64,000 bases of DNA from Arion vulgaris (taxonomy: Eukaryota > Mollusca > Gastropoda > Stylommatophora > Arionidae): NCBI GenBank assembly GCA_020796225.1, contig CM036765.1:5614805-5678804 (forward strand), read 5' to 3'. Below, one piece after another: positions 1-12,300 of the stretch. Position numbers and translations under genes: made by a program. How positions within the stretch are numbered: position 1 is the stretch's first letter; each line of letters opens with the position of its first letter. Below the pieces are notes generated by a model. It did not search any database, was not told where the DNA came from, and saw only the letters and a list, made by a program, of their open reading frames with translations.

Positions 1-99
1 TTAGCTCTATCACTTTCTTTCTCTTTATATTAAACCATCCAAGTTGTTATGGTAATTATAAATAGTTGAACATACATACAGAGAAAAGAACAAATGCTT

Positions 100-400
100 C
101 TGTTCTGCAACAGCTTGATAATAAAGAGAGCTGGCTATTAAAGAGCATAAAATCAAGGACAATTAATTTTTCTGACATATCAAACAGCATGAGCTCCTAG
201 AGAAGATAATATTGGAGGGAATGGTGCCTGGAAGAAGAATGTGAGAAAGATCTAAAAGACGATGGGTACACCATATTATTGACGTTCTGAGAATGACTGC
301 TGCTGACGCTGGTCAACTTGCACAGAACAGAGAGTTTTCAGGACTGCTGTCATGGGAGCAAAGTTCCGGAAGGGACAAGCTACTTGATGATGATGATTAA
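100..400 (+). mobile_element. LINE 3' end, degenerate
   Basis: Translation in shifted frames gives the usual LINE C-terminal pattern (GMVPGRRMRERSKRRW, then a [17 protein letters not shown] piece and KFRKGQ), ending in a GATGATGATGATTA tail. Related ends, mostly inverted, occur at 12560, 38880, 53430 and 59190. Many frameshifts; a dead copy. Confidence 0.7.
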
Positions 401-404
401 GAAC

Positions 405-1215
405 ACACATTAGTTAGTTAGTCTTTCCTCTTGGGCCTGTGGGCGGCGCATAGGGCAGAGGTCATAGCTCTCCATGTCTCGCGGTTCGTTGCTATTGTTT
501 TAGGTCTTTAATGTTACTAGGCCCATCGTTGAGCCTTCTCTGGTGATGGTTCTACGCAGAGTCTCTCTTGGTCTTCCTCGTTTTCTTTTCCCTCTGGTGT
601 CCAAATGAGGGATTGGTAAGGGAGTCTTCTCTCATCCATTCTAAGTGTGTGGCCGATGTAGTTCCAGCGGCGCTTTCTTATAAAATTTGATACATTTTCT
701 TGCTTGGTCTCTTGTCTTATTTGTGTATTGGGTCTGAAATCTGACCATTTGAGGTTCAGTATTCTTCTAAGACATTTATTCTCAAAGTTATCTAATTTTT
801 TTCTAGAGCTTTTGTTGCTTTCCCAACTCTCGCATCCATAAGTTAATACTGGAATCACACAAGAGTTAAAGATCTTAATTTTAAGTGCTTGCTGAGTGAA
901 TTGGACTTCCATATATTTGACAATTTGTTAAAGCACTTGATGCCAATGCGATTCTGTGTGGAATTTCTGGCGCTGTATCCCCGTAGATGACATCATACTT
1001 CCTAGGTATGTAAAACTTTTGACTTTTTCAAGAGTGTAGTTGTTTAGTTGAATATTTTCTGGACTGCTGGTAAAGTCAACAATTTTTGTTTTTGTGGTGT
1101 TTATTTGGAGACCAATTTGTCCTGAGATATTTTGGAGAAGGTTTGTTTTCATTTGAATATCTTGATGTGATGAACTCAAAGGGCTATATCGTCGGCAAAA
1201 TCAAGGTCTTCTAAA
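405..1215 (-). mobile_element. LINE reverse-transcriptase C-terminal fragment with (AACT)n tail
   Basis: Two adjacent minus-strand open pieces: 928-1179 (INTTKTKIVDF, KSFTYLGSMMSSTG; RT thumb) and 517-912 (FNSCVIPVLTYGCESW, RRWNYIGHTLRMDE). They are frameshifted relative to each other. The 3' end at about 405-420 carries repeats of AACT. No catalytic YADD box remains except a trace at 1185-1205 (rc GCCGACGATATAG, ADD). 5'-truncated. Confidence 0.85.
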
Positions 1216-1484
1216 ATTTTACACACATATTCCACCAAAAAGTATATTTAATGATATATATTAACCCTTCAAACATGGGCTCCGGATATTTTGGGATTGA
1301 ATGATATGTATATTAATGGTTTTCCGGTTCCGGTTTCAAGATGGAAGGTGTTGTTTTCTTCATACTTGCTATGGTCGGTTGATCTGAGACCTAATAATCT
1401 TCAATCGTAAAAACCCCAGTATTTCTGAAACAGAGGATTTATCTAAATGTGTATCGTTCTATTTATGTGAAATGGCTACCCGTT

Positions 1485-1625
1485 CTAGTTTAAAGTAAAC
1501 TATTGGGATGTAAAACCATACAAGATCTCCAACTGCTAGCAAAGAACCGTATCACATGGAGATCTAAAACCTCTGCCCTATGTGCCGCTTTGGCTCGAAA
1601 GGAATAAACTAACTAACTATATTAA
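1485..1625 (+). mobile_element. LINE 3' end, same family as 405-1215, opposite orientation
   Basis: Shares the terminal segment (CTCTGCCCTATGYGCCGC near the end) and the (AACT)n tail with the copy at 405. The two copies face outward around about 270 bp of unassigned AT-rich DNA (1216-1484). Confidence 0.65.
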
Positions 1626-1703
1626 TGTGTTATCAACTGCAAGTAACTTGAATAAGAAAAGATGTGTGTGGAAAAAATAATGAGGTAATAAAACAATTAA
1701 TGA

Positions 1704-1974
1704 GAGCCGCTGTAGCGTAGTTGTTAGTGAACCCGCTTCTCAAGGCTGGTGGTCTGGGTTCAGCTCCGCAATGCGCGCGGAATTTTCCCGACCGCGACGG
1801 CTCTCAGGTCGACCCACCCTCAACTGGGTACCAGACATGCTCTGGGAAAGTAAAGGCGGCCGGCGTGATGCTGACCACATCACCCATCGTGTGCCGGCGG
1901 TCAATGAAAAATAGAGGCCTAACACTGTATTGTCCTATATACCACGAGGTATGAAAGGTTCCTTTACTTTTTAC
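1704..1974 (+). mobile_element. tRNA-derived SINE
   Basis: Head reads GCCGCTGTAGCGTAGTTGTT (box A-like) with a box B-like GGGTTCAGCTCC about 40 bp later. The body is GC-rich (CGCGCGGAATTTTCCCGACC), and the tail is TTTACTTTTTACTT. The small ORFs 1721-1954 and 1740-1925 fall inside it and are not genes. Confidence 0.72.
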
Positions 1975-1999
1975 TTAAAACAATTAATAAAGATATCCA

Positions 2000-2720
2000 G
2001 GAAAAAACTAGCCACCTTAACAAGTACAACCAGATGGAAGGGATCAAAATGAATCAAAAGAAAACAAAAATAACAACTCTGAACATGCCAACCCCAGCAC
2101 CAATGAAACTAGAAGGTAAAATCGATAAAATACAACTCTGTTTACACATCATGAAAGTGTTATCGGTTTCGGAGGAGGAGCTGGAACTAACATTAAAAGA
2201 AGACTGAATAAGGCGCAAAGTGCATTCAAGACAATTCAGAAGGTTTTAGAAGCCAACCCAATACAGAATGAAAACCCCTGTTAATATATACTGCAGCTGT
2301 GTGCAATCAACTTTACTATACGGATCACAATGATGGAGAATAGCCGAACAAGATATGGTCCAACTCTCCACTTCCCATACAACTTGCCTGCAAAATATCT
2401 CACTCTTGTTCTGGCCAAATGCTATCTCTAACCAAGAAATGCTTGCACAGTGTCTACAAGAGAATATGTGCACCGTCATCTAATTCAGAAGCTGGAGATG
2501 GATCAGACATGGAAGACACATGGAGACTAACATTGAAACGTGATGGACAACAAATTTCAAACGAAAACATGGTAGGCACCAAACGACATGGAGACAAACT
2601 GCAGAACAAGCATTTAAAAGAAATGAATCATAGCTGGAACACTATATAGAGAAAAACAAAGAATAGAGAACATTGGGTGCATTTGTTGCTAGACTAAGCG
2701 CCAGGGGCGTCACAGTTTAG
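2000..2720 (+). mobile_element. LINE RT C-terminal fragment, frameshifted
   Basis: Plus-strand pieces resemble the RT thumb and tail: a GTNIKRRLNKAQSAF-like segment near 2180-2225, then a KTIQKVLEANP-like stretch, a degraded LLYGSQ-like part near 2310-2330, and a terminal HSWNTI stretch near 2620. ORF 2419-2649 is part of this. No catalytic residues remain. Confidence 0.65.
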
Positions 2721-2764
2721 AAAGATATAATATAAATGTGGTAAAGACTTGGAAATATTTCTCT

Positions 2765-2965
2765 CTCTCTCTCTCTGCCTTTTTTAACCTAGATTGGGGC
2801 ATATGACCTCAACCAACTCATGCCACGTCTTCCTATCTCTAGCTATCTCCTGCAGCTCCACCAGCTCTTTTTATATTGTTGATCTCTGAATCCAATTCTC
2901 GTCTCCATGTATTTCTCGGTCTCCCCTTCTTCCGCTGTCCCTGTGGGTTCCAGGAAATAGGAAAT
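2765..2965 (-). mobile_element. LINE 3' end
   Basis: Minus-strand translation gives WNPQGQRKKGRPRNTWRREL, the common C-terminal basic segment of RTE/jockey-like LINEs. A CT-rich run (2760-2777) flanks it. A related copy in plus orientation lies at 4780-5000. Confidence 0.75.
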
Positions 2966-3004
2966 TTGTACTGTAGAAAAGATCTAAAGGCCGACGATTG
3001 ATTT

Positions 3005-3235
3005 CATTGCACTGGGTTTTATACTATATGCCTCGGTCCCTCGCGGCAGAAATGACACGCCACCAGCCGAGATTATTGCACAAAGAACAAATCCTGCTAG
3101 CTCCGTGCAACAATCCTAGGGGTATCAGGAAAAAAATGCACACATGAGCAGATCTACGCCTCCGGATTCCAACCCAAGACCTTCGGAAGGCAAGGCAAGG
3201 GCTTACATAATTAGTCACATAGACTCCCGCTGTAT
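3005..3235 (-). mobile_element. tRNA-headed SINE, minus orientation
   Basis: On the minus strand the head has GTGACTAATTATGTAAGCCC and box B-like GGGTTGGAATCC. The tail contains ATGCAATCNTCTCNGC-like sequence shared with 18490-18730 and 60780-61000. It ends 30 bp from the donor of chitobiase exon 8. ORF 3024-3308 overlaps it and is spurious. Confidence 0.65.
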
Positions 3236-3265
3236 GGACTGTATGAAGATAGTTCCAGAACTTAC

Positions 3266-3363
3266 CTGTATATCTTTTCCTTGCTCTGGAAGTTTCTAGC
3301 CACGTCAATCAGAACCCCTCTGTACGGATAACGAGGAGCATCTCGTATGTGAGTCTCAGGAAT
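3266..3363 (-). CDS. Chitobiase exon 8: start of GH20 catalytic domain
   Basis: Acceptor CAAACTTTTCAG|ATT; donor TAC AG|GTAAGT. Phase 0 in, phase 2 out; 32 codons plus two bases. Encodes [17 protein letters not shown] and QSKEKIY. PRYPYRG..lDvaRNF is the diagnostic opening of the GH20 barrel; the Arg of YRG (residue 355 in the 1a form) binds the GlcNAc hydroxyls in studied enzymes. No following exon (expected to carry a LLD..A.yKlN.fH.HLtDDEGWR-like segment) was recognised in 1-3260, so the gene should continue off the left end. Confidence 0.93.
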
Positions 3364-6300
3364 CTGAAAAGTTTGTTCAAAACACATTTGGTATATATCT
3401 TTGTGAGCGTCTGTAGTTCAAGCGGTAGAGAGCTCGATCACGAACCCAAGCGTACCTGGTTCAAACCACACGGTGGGCAAGTTTGAATTCCGTGGATTTT
3501 ACAAAAAGTAAAAATAGACCTCACTGTTCAGAAAGCAATAACAAACTACTGAACGTATAAGTGGTGCTAGAAAAAACCAACGACTCCTTTACTGTGGCTG
3601 ATGGCTAAGTCTTTTAGGATATGCCACGATTTTCATAACATCGACCATTCAGTTTTTAAAAAAAAATAAATGAAAACATGTAACTCATAATTCTTTCATA
3701 AAAATCATCATCGAAAAATGTTTCAGCTATTTCAGAAATGTCTTTAAAATGAAATCACTCCACTAATAAAAATAGCAAATTGAATAAACATTCATTACTA
3801 CTATGTATGTAAGAAAGTGAAGATGGAGATATGTTGGAAACACCTTGAGAAGAAATGATCAACGAATTTTAAAAACAGGCATTGAAGTGAAATGCAAAGT
3901 GTTCAAGAAAGAGAGGACGACCTAAGGAGACCCTGAATCGAACGTTGCTGAGAGGTAAGAAATATCGGTCTCAGTTTCATGGAGGAAATTGAGCGAGCTG
4001 CACAGGATAGAGCGGTATGGAGAAATTGCTTTCAGGCACTATGTAACATATAACGAAAGGATTTTATTTCTGAAGTATGTAGCATCAGAACGATGTTCAT
4101 CATCAAATAGCTTGTCCTAAGCAAAACTTTACCACCATAACAGTCCTTCGGAATTTATTTCTCTCATGGACCAGATGCACCGCCTATACGTCTTCTACTT
4201 CTTAGAACGATCCAGTGGCGGCTCGTCATTAAAGGCCAGAGGGCCCCACCAAAAATAATGTGTAATGTGTATTTATTATTAATAAATTAAAATATAACCT
4301 AACAAAAAGCCCTAATTTTTCCAAAAATGTGTGTCTGGTCCCACCAACAAAAACGATAACGAGCCGCCACTGGAACGCTTCATATATCGACCAATTATTT
4401 AACCACCTTTTGTGGTTTGTATGTGATTTGGGGCAGAGAATAATAAGCATAGACATGGTACAGTTTAGTATATCTTACAGTGGTACTATTTTCAGCAATA
4501 CTCAATAGTGTCTGTACTCCATAGAAAGCGCCAGCGGGTTGTGATGCCTTGATTGTGATGATGTTTGTGTTCGGATCAACCTTAAGTTCGTATCCTGGAA
4601 AGACAAGAAGACATAAAACGATTTTAAAATAGCAAATAGAAAAGATTACTTTATTAATCAATCTAGGATTGATTGATTGATTTATTTATTAATATGACCA
4701 TCATCGTTGCACTTGGGTTATTAATCATCCATGCTCTGATCTCTCTCTCTCTTATACAGCAGGTCATAAATGAGGAAATTATGGAGAGAGCAGAATAGAT
4801 TCCAGTGAACCAGGAGGTTAAAAAAGGACGATGGTGCTGGATAAGACACACTTTGAGAAAACCAGAGAAGAATATAATAAGAGGGTTCCTTTTCTGGGAC
4901 CCACAGGGCCAGCGAAGGAAAAGGAGGCCTGGAAATACACCGTAACGAGAGTTGGAGGCATAGATCAATAATATAAAGAAGAGCTGAAGTTGGCTGCGGG
5001 AGATGGCTAGATATAGGAAAAGTATAAGTGGTGTCTAGAAAATCAACGACTCGTTTACTGTGGCTGATGGCTACATCCTTTAGGATATGCCACGATTATC
5101 TTTTTTTTTTCCTAGAGCTTTTCTATTCTTCCGTTTCTATTCCATGAAATAATGCCAGTTTTTTTCTTATATTCACATCTCAAAATCATTAATTCTATCT
5201 TCCAGATGTATGTTTCCGGTTCTTACTGTTTTTATGAACCATGCTAAATGCCGAGTAAATATAGCAATTGATGATCGTCCTCTTTAGCTTGATTGATAAA
5301 ATGCGACAATTCAGACACTTACATTCATCTTTGTCCCAGGGCATTCTGGGGTGAAGGGAAATGGAGAGCTGATGTACTGGTAAGCAATGATGCGATCGAA
5401 AATAAGTTTTCTATGGACTAAAACGACATCATCAACACTCTAAGAGAAAACATACACACTGAAGATTTCAACAAAGAAGCTAAAGGGTATTCTCTATCTC
5501 GGTTGCACAAGTTATGCATACCGATAGGTGCAGCAAGATAGGAAAACCGTTATAGAAACTCCAGTAGATACATCAACGAACACAGAACGGGATCTGCTAG
5601 TCTAAACACATTGAAGTACATGCTTTGGGGGAGATCGGGGCAGTTACGGACATGTTCGATGAAGATGATCCTCAAATGAACAATGGGATATTTGTATATC
5701 AATTTAGATATTAGATCAGTCAATCCCATGAATTGCACAAATGACAAATGTAGAGATGTTGAATGAGGCCAAGACACAGAGAAGGTTATTATTAACTCTG
5801 TGTGGACCAGAGCCACACTAATGGCGTTTTTACTCTGTAATGGCTTTTGCCCTGGTCCACTAAGAGTTAATATAAGAAAGATGAAATCATCATTTTCGAA
5901 CATGTAACGAGGAGGGAAGGTTTGTAACACATTGTGACAACCGGTAAAATCGAGGGAAGACGTGACAGAGGAAGACAGAGAGAGAGCCAATTGTGGATAG
6001 TCTGACTTTATAGCAAGGACGAGCGTCAACATCTGAGATGATAGCAACACCAGGGACAGAGATTTGTAGAGATCCTTGATTGTCAACGCCAGCCGGCACG
6101 GCACCTGATGCTGATGTTATTAACTTAATCATGTCATTGAATATCTTTGTTATCTTGCTAGTGTTGTTTATAAAACTCATTTTATTACCTTCATTAGTTG
6201 GCAGCTGACGTCCCAATGCAGTTACTTTTATTTCTTCGACTTGAAATGTAATATAGAAATGTGCAGGTTCCTTGACTACTAGCTGTAACTGCCACACATC

Positions 6301-9300
6301 TAAATATGAATTAATGTATGTAAAATAAATTAAAACAGTTAATGCATATCAGAAATCTCAGAGTATCATGGACAGAAATAAGAGCAAATAATGTTGAGCA
6401 GATAACGAAGTCAAAAACTCGCTCTTTGTTTAGTAGCTACTTCCCGTAGATTTTCCGTGGTTCAAAACCAACTTAAGATAATAATGTTCGGTGTGCGCAC
6501 AGTACGCGGCTAGACTACATCTTCCCTGATCTTTTACTTGGGAATCTAAATTACAAGTCTCCCTTAATTTGGAGTGCAGTTTGATGCTTGATACTGGGAC
6601 TAATAGGACTGATACCGGGTAGACGATGGAGAGGAAGACCATGGAGAAGATGGATGCAGGATATCATAGACGAGTTGAGTATGACTGTCATTCACATTCC
6701 CGATATATTTCTTCTTCTTCTTCGTCGATCGTTCTTTTCGGCCATTTTGATCATTCTTCTTGTGATATATAAACAGTCTTTGCCAAGAACATTTTGATCA
6801 TTCTTCTTGTGATATATAAACGGTCTTTGCCAAGAACATTTTGATCATTCTTCTTGTGATATATAAACAGTCTTTGTCAAGAACATTTTGATCATTCTTC
6901 TTGTGATATATAAACAGTCTTTGCCAAGAACATTTTGATCATTCTTCTTGTGATATATAAACAGTCTTTGCCAAGAACATTTTGATCATTCTTCTTGTGA
7001 TATATAAACAGTCTTTGCCAAGAACATTTTGATCATTCTTCTTGTGATATATAAACAATCTTTGCCAAGAACATTTTGATCATTCTTCTTGTGATATATA
7101 AACAGTCTTTGCCAAGAACATTTTGATCATTCTTCTTGTGATATATAAACAGTCTTTGCCAAGAACATTTTGATCATTCTTCTTGTGATATATAAACAAT
7201 CTTTGCCAAGAACATTTTGATCATTCTTCTTGTGATATATAAACAGTCTTTGCCAAGAACATTTTGATCATTCTTCTTGTGATATATAAACAGTCTTTGC
7301 CAAGAACATTTTGATCATTCTTCTTGTGATATATAAACAATCTTTGCCAAGAACATTTTGATCATTCTTCTTGTGATATATAAACAATCTTTGCCAAGAA
7401 CATTTTGATCATTCTTCTTGTGATATATAAACAGTCTTTGCCAAGAACATTTTGATCATTCTTCTTGTGATATATAAACAGTCTTTGCCAAGAACATTTT
7501 GATCATTCTTCTTGTGATATATAAACAGTCTTTGCCAAGAACATTTTGATCATTCTTCTTGTGATATATAAACAGTCTTTGCCAAGAACATTTTGATCAT
7601 TCTTCTTGTGATATATAAACGGTCTTTGCCAAGAACATTTTGATCATTCTTCTTGTGATATATAAACAGTCTTTGCCAAGAACATTTTGATCATTCTTCT
7701 TGTGATATATAAACAGTCTTTGCCAAAAACATTTTGATCATTCTTCTTGTGATATATAAACAGTCTTTGCCAAGAACATTTTGATCATTCTTCTTGTGAT
7801 ATATAAACAATCTTTACCAAGAACATTTTGATCATTCTTCTTGTGATATATAAACAGTCTTTGCCAAGAACATTTTGATCATTCTTCTTGTGATATATAA
7901 ACAATCTTTGCCAAGAACATTTTGATCATTCTTCTTGTGATATATAAACAGTCTTTGCCAAGAACATTTTGATCATTCTTCTTGTGATATATAAACAGTC
8001 TTTGCCAAGAACATTTTGATCATTCTTCTTGTGATATATAAACAATCTTTGCCAAGAACATTTTGATCATTCTTCTTGTGATATATAAACAGTCTTTGCC
8101 AAGAACATTTTGATCATTCTTCTTGTGATATATAAACAGTCTTTGCCAAGAACATTTTGATCATTCTTCTTGTGATATATAAACAATCTTTGCCAAGAAC
8201 ATTTTGATCATTCTTCTTGTGATATATAAACAGTCTTTGCCAAGAACATTTTGATCATTCTTCTTGTGATATATAAACAGTCTTTGCCAAGAACATTTTG
8301 ATCATTCTTCTTGTGATATATAAACAATCTTTGCCAAGAACATTTTGATCATTCTTCTTGTGATATATAAACAATCTTTGCCAAGAACATTTTGATCATT
8401 CTTCTTGTGATATATAAACAGTCTTTGCCAAGAACATTTTGATCATTCTTCTTGTGATATATAAACAGTCTTTGCCAAGAACATTTTGATCATTCTTCTT
8501 GTGATATATAAACAGTCTTTGCCAAGAACATTTTGATCATTCTTCTTGTGATATATAAACAGTCTTTGCCAAGAACATTTTGATCATTCTTCTTGTGATA
8601 TATAAACAGTCTTTGCCAAGAACATTTTGATCATTCTTCTTGTGATATATAAACAGTCTTTGCCAAGAACATTTTGATCATTCTTCTTGTGATATATAAA
8701 CAGTCTTTGCCAAGAACATTTTGATCATTCTTCTTGTGATATATAAACAATCTTTGCCAAGAACATTTTGATCATTCTTCTTGTGATATATAAACAATCT
8801 TTGCCAAGAACATTTTGATCATTCTTCTTGTGATATATAAACAGTCTTTGCCAAGAACATTTTGATCATTCTTCTTGTGATATATAAACAGTCTTTGCCA
8901 AGAACATTTTGATCATTCTTCTTGTGATATATAAACAGTCTTTGCCAAGAACATTTTGATCATTCTTCTTGTGATATATAAACAGTCTTTGCCAAGAACA
9001 TTTTGATCATTCTTCTTGTGATATATAAACAGCCTGTGCCAAGAACATTTTGATCATTCTTCTTGTGATATATAAACAGCATGTGCCAAGAACATTTTGA
9101 TCATTCTTCTTGTGATATATAAACAGTCTTTGCCAAGAACATTTTGATCATTCTTCTTGTGATATATAAACAGTCTTTGCCAAGAACATTTTGATCATTC
9201 TTCTTGTGATATATAAACAGTCTTTGCCAAGAACATTTTGATCATTCTTCTTGTGATATATAAACAGTCTTTGCCAAGAACATTTTGATCATTCTTCTTG

Positions 9301-12300
9301 TGATATATAAACAGTCTTTGCCAAGAACATTTTGATCATCCTTATTGTGATATATAAACAGTCTTTGCCAAGAACGGTTTTTGCGTTGTGTCAAGTTATG
9401 CGCCTATAGTGACTAAGCCAGCACATCCGACTTAGTGTCAGCCTTTTATTTACTAGGTAGCTTTCCTAGAATGTGGATATATAAGTGGTTAGTGTCAGCC
9501 TTTTATTTACTAGGGTAGCTTTCCTAGAATGTGGATATATATGGGTTAGTGTCAGCTTTTATTTACTAGGGTAGCTTTCCCTAGAATGTGGATATATAAG
9601 TGGTTAGTGTCAGCCTTTTATTTACTAGAGTAGCTTTCCCTAGAATGTGGATATATAAGTGGTTAGTGTCAGCCTTTTATTTACTAGGTAGCTTTCCTAG
9701 AATGTGGATATATAGTGGTTAGTGTCAGCCTTTTTATTTACTAGGTAGCTTTCCTAGAATGTGGATATATAAGTGGTTAGTGTCAGCCTTTTATTTACTA
9801 GGGTAGCTTTCCCTAGAATGTGGATATATAAGTGGTTAGTGTCAGCCTTTTATTTACTAGGGTAGCTTTCCTAGAATGTGGATATATAATGGTTAGTGTC
9901 AGCCTTTTATTTACTAGGTAGCTTTCCCTAGAATGTGGATATATAATGGTTAGTGTCAGCCTTTATTTACTAGGTAGCTTTCCCTAGAATGTGGATATAT
10001 AAGTGGTTAGTGTCAGCCTTTTATTTACTAGGTAGCTTTCCTAGTAAAGCTTAAAGAATCAATCCAACAAACATCAAAGGAACTAAACCACACAACATGT
10101 CAACGGATCAAAAAGAAATGGATGACGGAAGACATTTTGGAATTAATGGAAAATAGAAGGAAAACAAACATAATAAAGTAGAATATGATCGAATCAATAA
10201 AGCGATAAGACAAAAATGTAAAACAGCAAAAGAAGAGTGGCTAAATGAAAATGCAAACAGATCGAAACAGAACACAAAGAAAACCCAAATCAATATACGA
10301 AAACGTAGACGACTTACTTGGCAGACGTAAACGTACAACTACTGGATGTTTAAAATCAAAGCAGGGAGATATCCTGATGGAAACAGACAAGAAAATAGAA
10401 AGATGGACAGAGTACATTAAGGACTTATACAGTGATAACAGACAAGAAATAAACATCAATTACAACCATGAAGGACCACAAATACTTCCATCAGAAGTTA
10501 TCAATGCCATAAGACACACGAAAAAAGGAAAACCCCAGGACCAGACAACATAACAACAGAAGAAATAGAAGCAACAGGCGAATTGGGCATAGGCGTTTTA
10601 ACAAAATTATTCAATGACATCTACAACACTGGATATGTACCCAAAGATTTACGACAATCCATTTTTATAGCACTACCAAAGAAAGCAGGAACGATAGAAT
10701 GCGAAGAACACCGCACAATCAGCCTCATGAGTCACGTAACAAAACTACTTTTCAGCATTATTATGAGAAGGGTACGAAACAAAATAAGACCAGAAGTTAA
10801 GGAAGAACAATGTGGCTTTGTTGAACGCAGAGGAACAAACAACGCAATATATACAATAAGAACAATAATGGAAAGATCAATAGAAATGAAGTTGGACTTA
10901 TACCTATGTTTCATAGACTACGCAAAAGCTTTCGATAAAGTAAAACATGGAGAAATAATCAGCATGTTAGAAAATATAAATATTGATGGTAAAGATCTTA
11001 GATTGATCAAGAATTTGTACTGGCAACAAACCGCAGCCATTAGACTAGAGAGTAAGATTGGAATCTATCAGGCGATACAGTTAGGAGTACGACAAGGGTG
11101 CGTACTCTCACCAGACCTATTCAACTTATATAGCGAAAACATTATGAGATCTATAGAAGAAAAGACAGGAATAGCAGTCGGTGGACAAAACATAAACAAC
11201 CTAAGATACGCTGATGACACAATTCTCATGGCTACAAATGAACACGATCTGCAAGACTTGATAGACATACTAGTGAGAGAAAGTGAAAAGAAAGGATTAA
11301 GCATGAATATAAAGAAAACAGAGGTTATGGTTGTCTCCAAGAAACAAGAAACACCAACATGCAATATCAAAATAAATAACACAACACTGAAACAAGTCCA
11401 TCGATTCAAGTATCTAGGAACATTCTTAACACCAGATGGAAGATGTACAACAGAGATTAGGAGTAGAATAGCTCAAACGAAAGCAGCTTTATGAAAATGA
11501 AGAACACACTATGCGTGAACTCACTACCAATGACACTGCGAAAACGAATACTCCAATGCTATATTGAACCAATTCTGATGTATGGCAGCGAATCATGGAC
11601 ACTGAACAAACAATCAATACGATCATTGGAAGCCACAGAGATGTGGTTTTACAGAAGAATGTTGAGAATTCCATGGACAGCAAAGAAAACAAACGTTGAG
11701 GTTTTAAATCAGGTCTGCACACAAAGAAACCTTATCAAAAGAATAAGAATCCGACAATCAAGGTTCTTCGGGCATATAATGCGAAGAGAAGGTTTAGAAC
11801 ATTTGGTGACTACAGGTAAAATTCAGGAAGGAGAGATCGTGGAAGACAGAGGGAGAAGATGTTAGATGGCCTGACATCATGGTTCGACAAAATATCGACG
11901 TCAGAACTGATTACATGCACCAAGCAAAGAGAGTTGTGGAGAGACATGATCGCCTACGCCGGCAGGCATGGCACTTGATTGATTGAGCTTTCCCTAGAAT
12001 GTGGATATATAAGTGGTTAGTGTCAGCCTTTTATTTACTAGGTAGCTTTCCTAGAATGTGGATATATAAGTGGTTAGGCAGTTTGGCTTGCTTTCCAATG
12101 GTTTTAGGTTCAAATTCGAACTGTACTGCTCTGTTCAAGAGTGGATTTTTCTCCCAGAGACTTAGGATTATTGCAGGGGTAGCTAGTAATTGGTGTTTCG
12201 TGTGATAATCTCGGTAGGAGGCGTGGAAATCCTATGAAGAGGAACGAAGCCTTATGAAGATATCCAGTTTAGTGAAGTTCTTTCTTCGACTTAAGATCTT

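Noticed and set aside
1..3260. Next catalytic exon of the chitobiase gene
   Set aside because: I searched the minus strand for the expected HLtDDEGWR-type segment in phase 2 and saw only LINE and SINE remnants.
5550..6104. 184-codon minus-strand ORF overlapping a chitobiase exon region
   Set aside because: Different frame from the exon at 6189-6299 and covering a LINE RNase H remnant on the other strand; no family resemblance.
6702..9375. CRISPR-like array
   Set aside because: Units are contiguous with no unique spacers, in a eukaryotic genome; it is a SINE-derived satellite.
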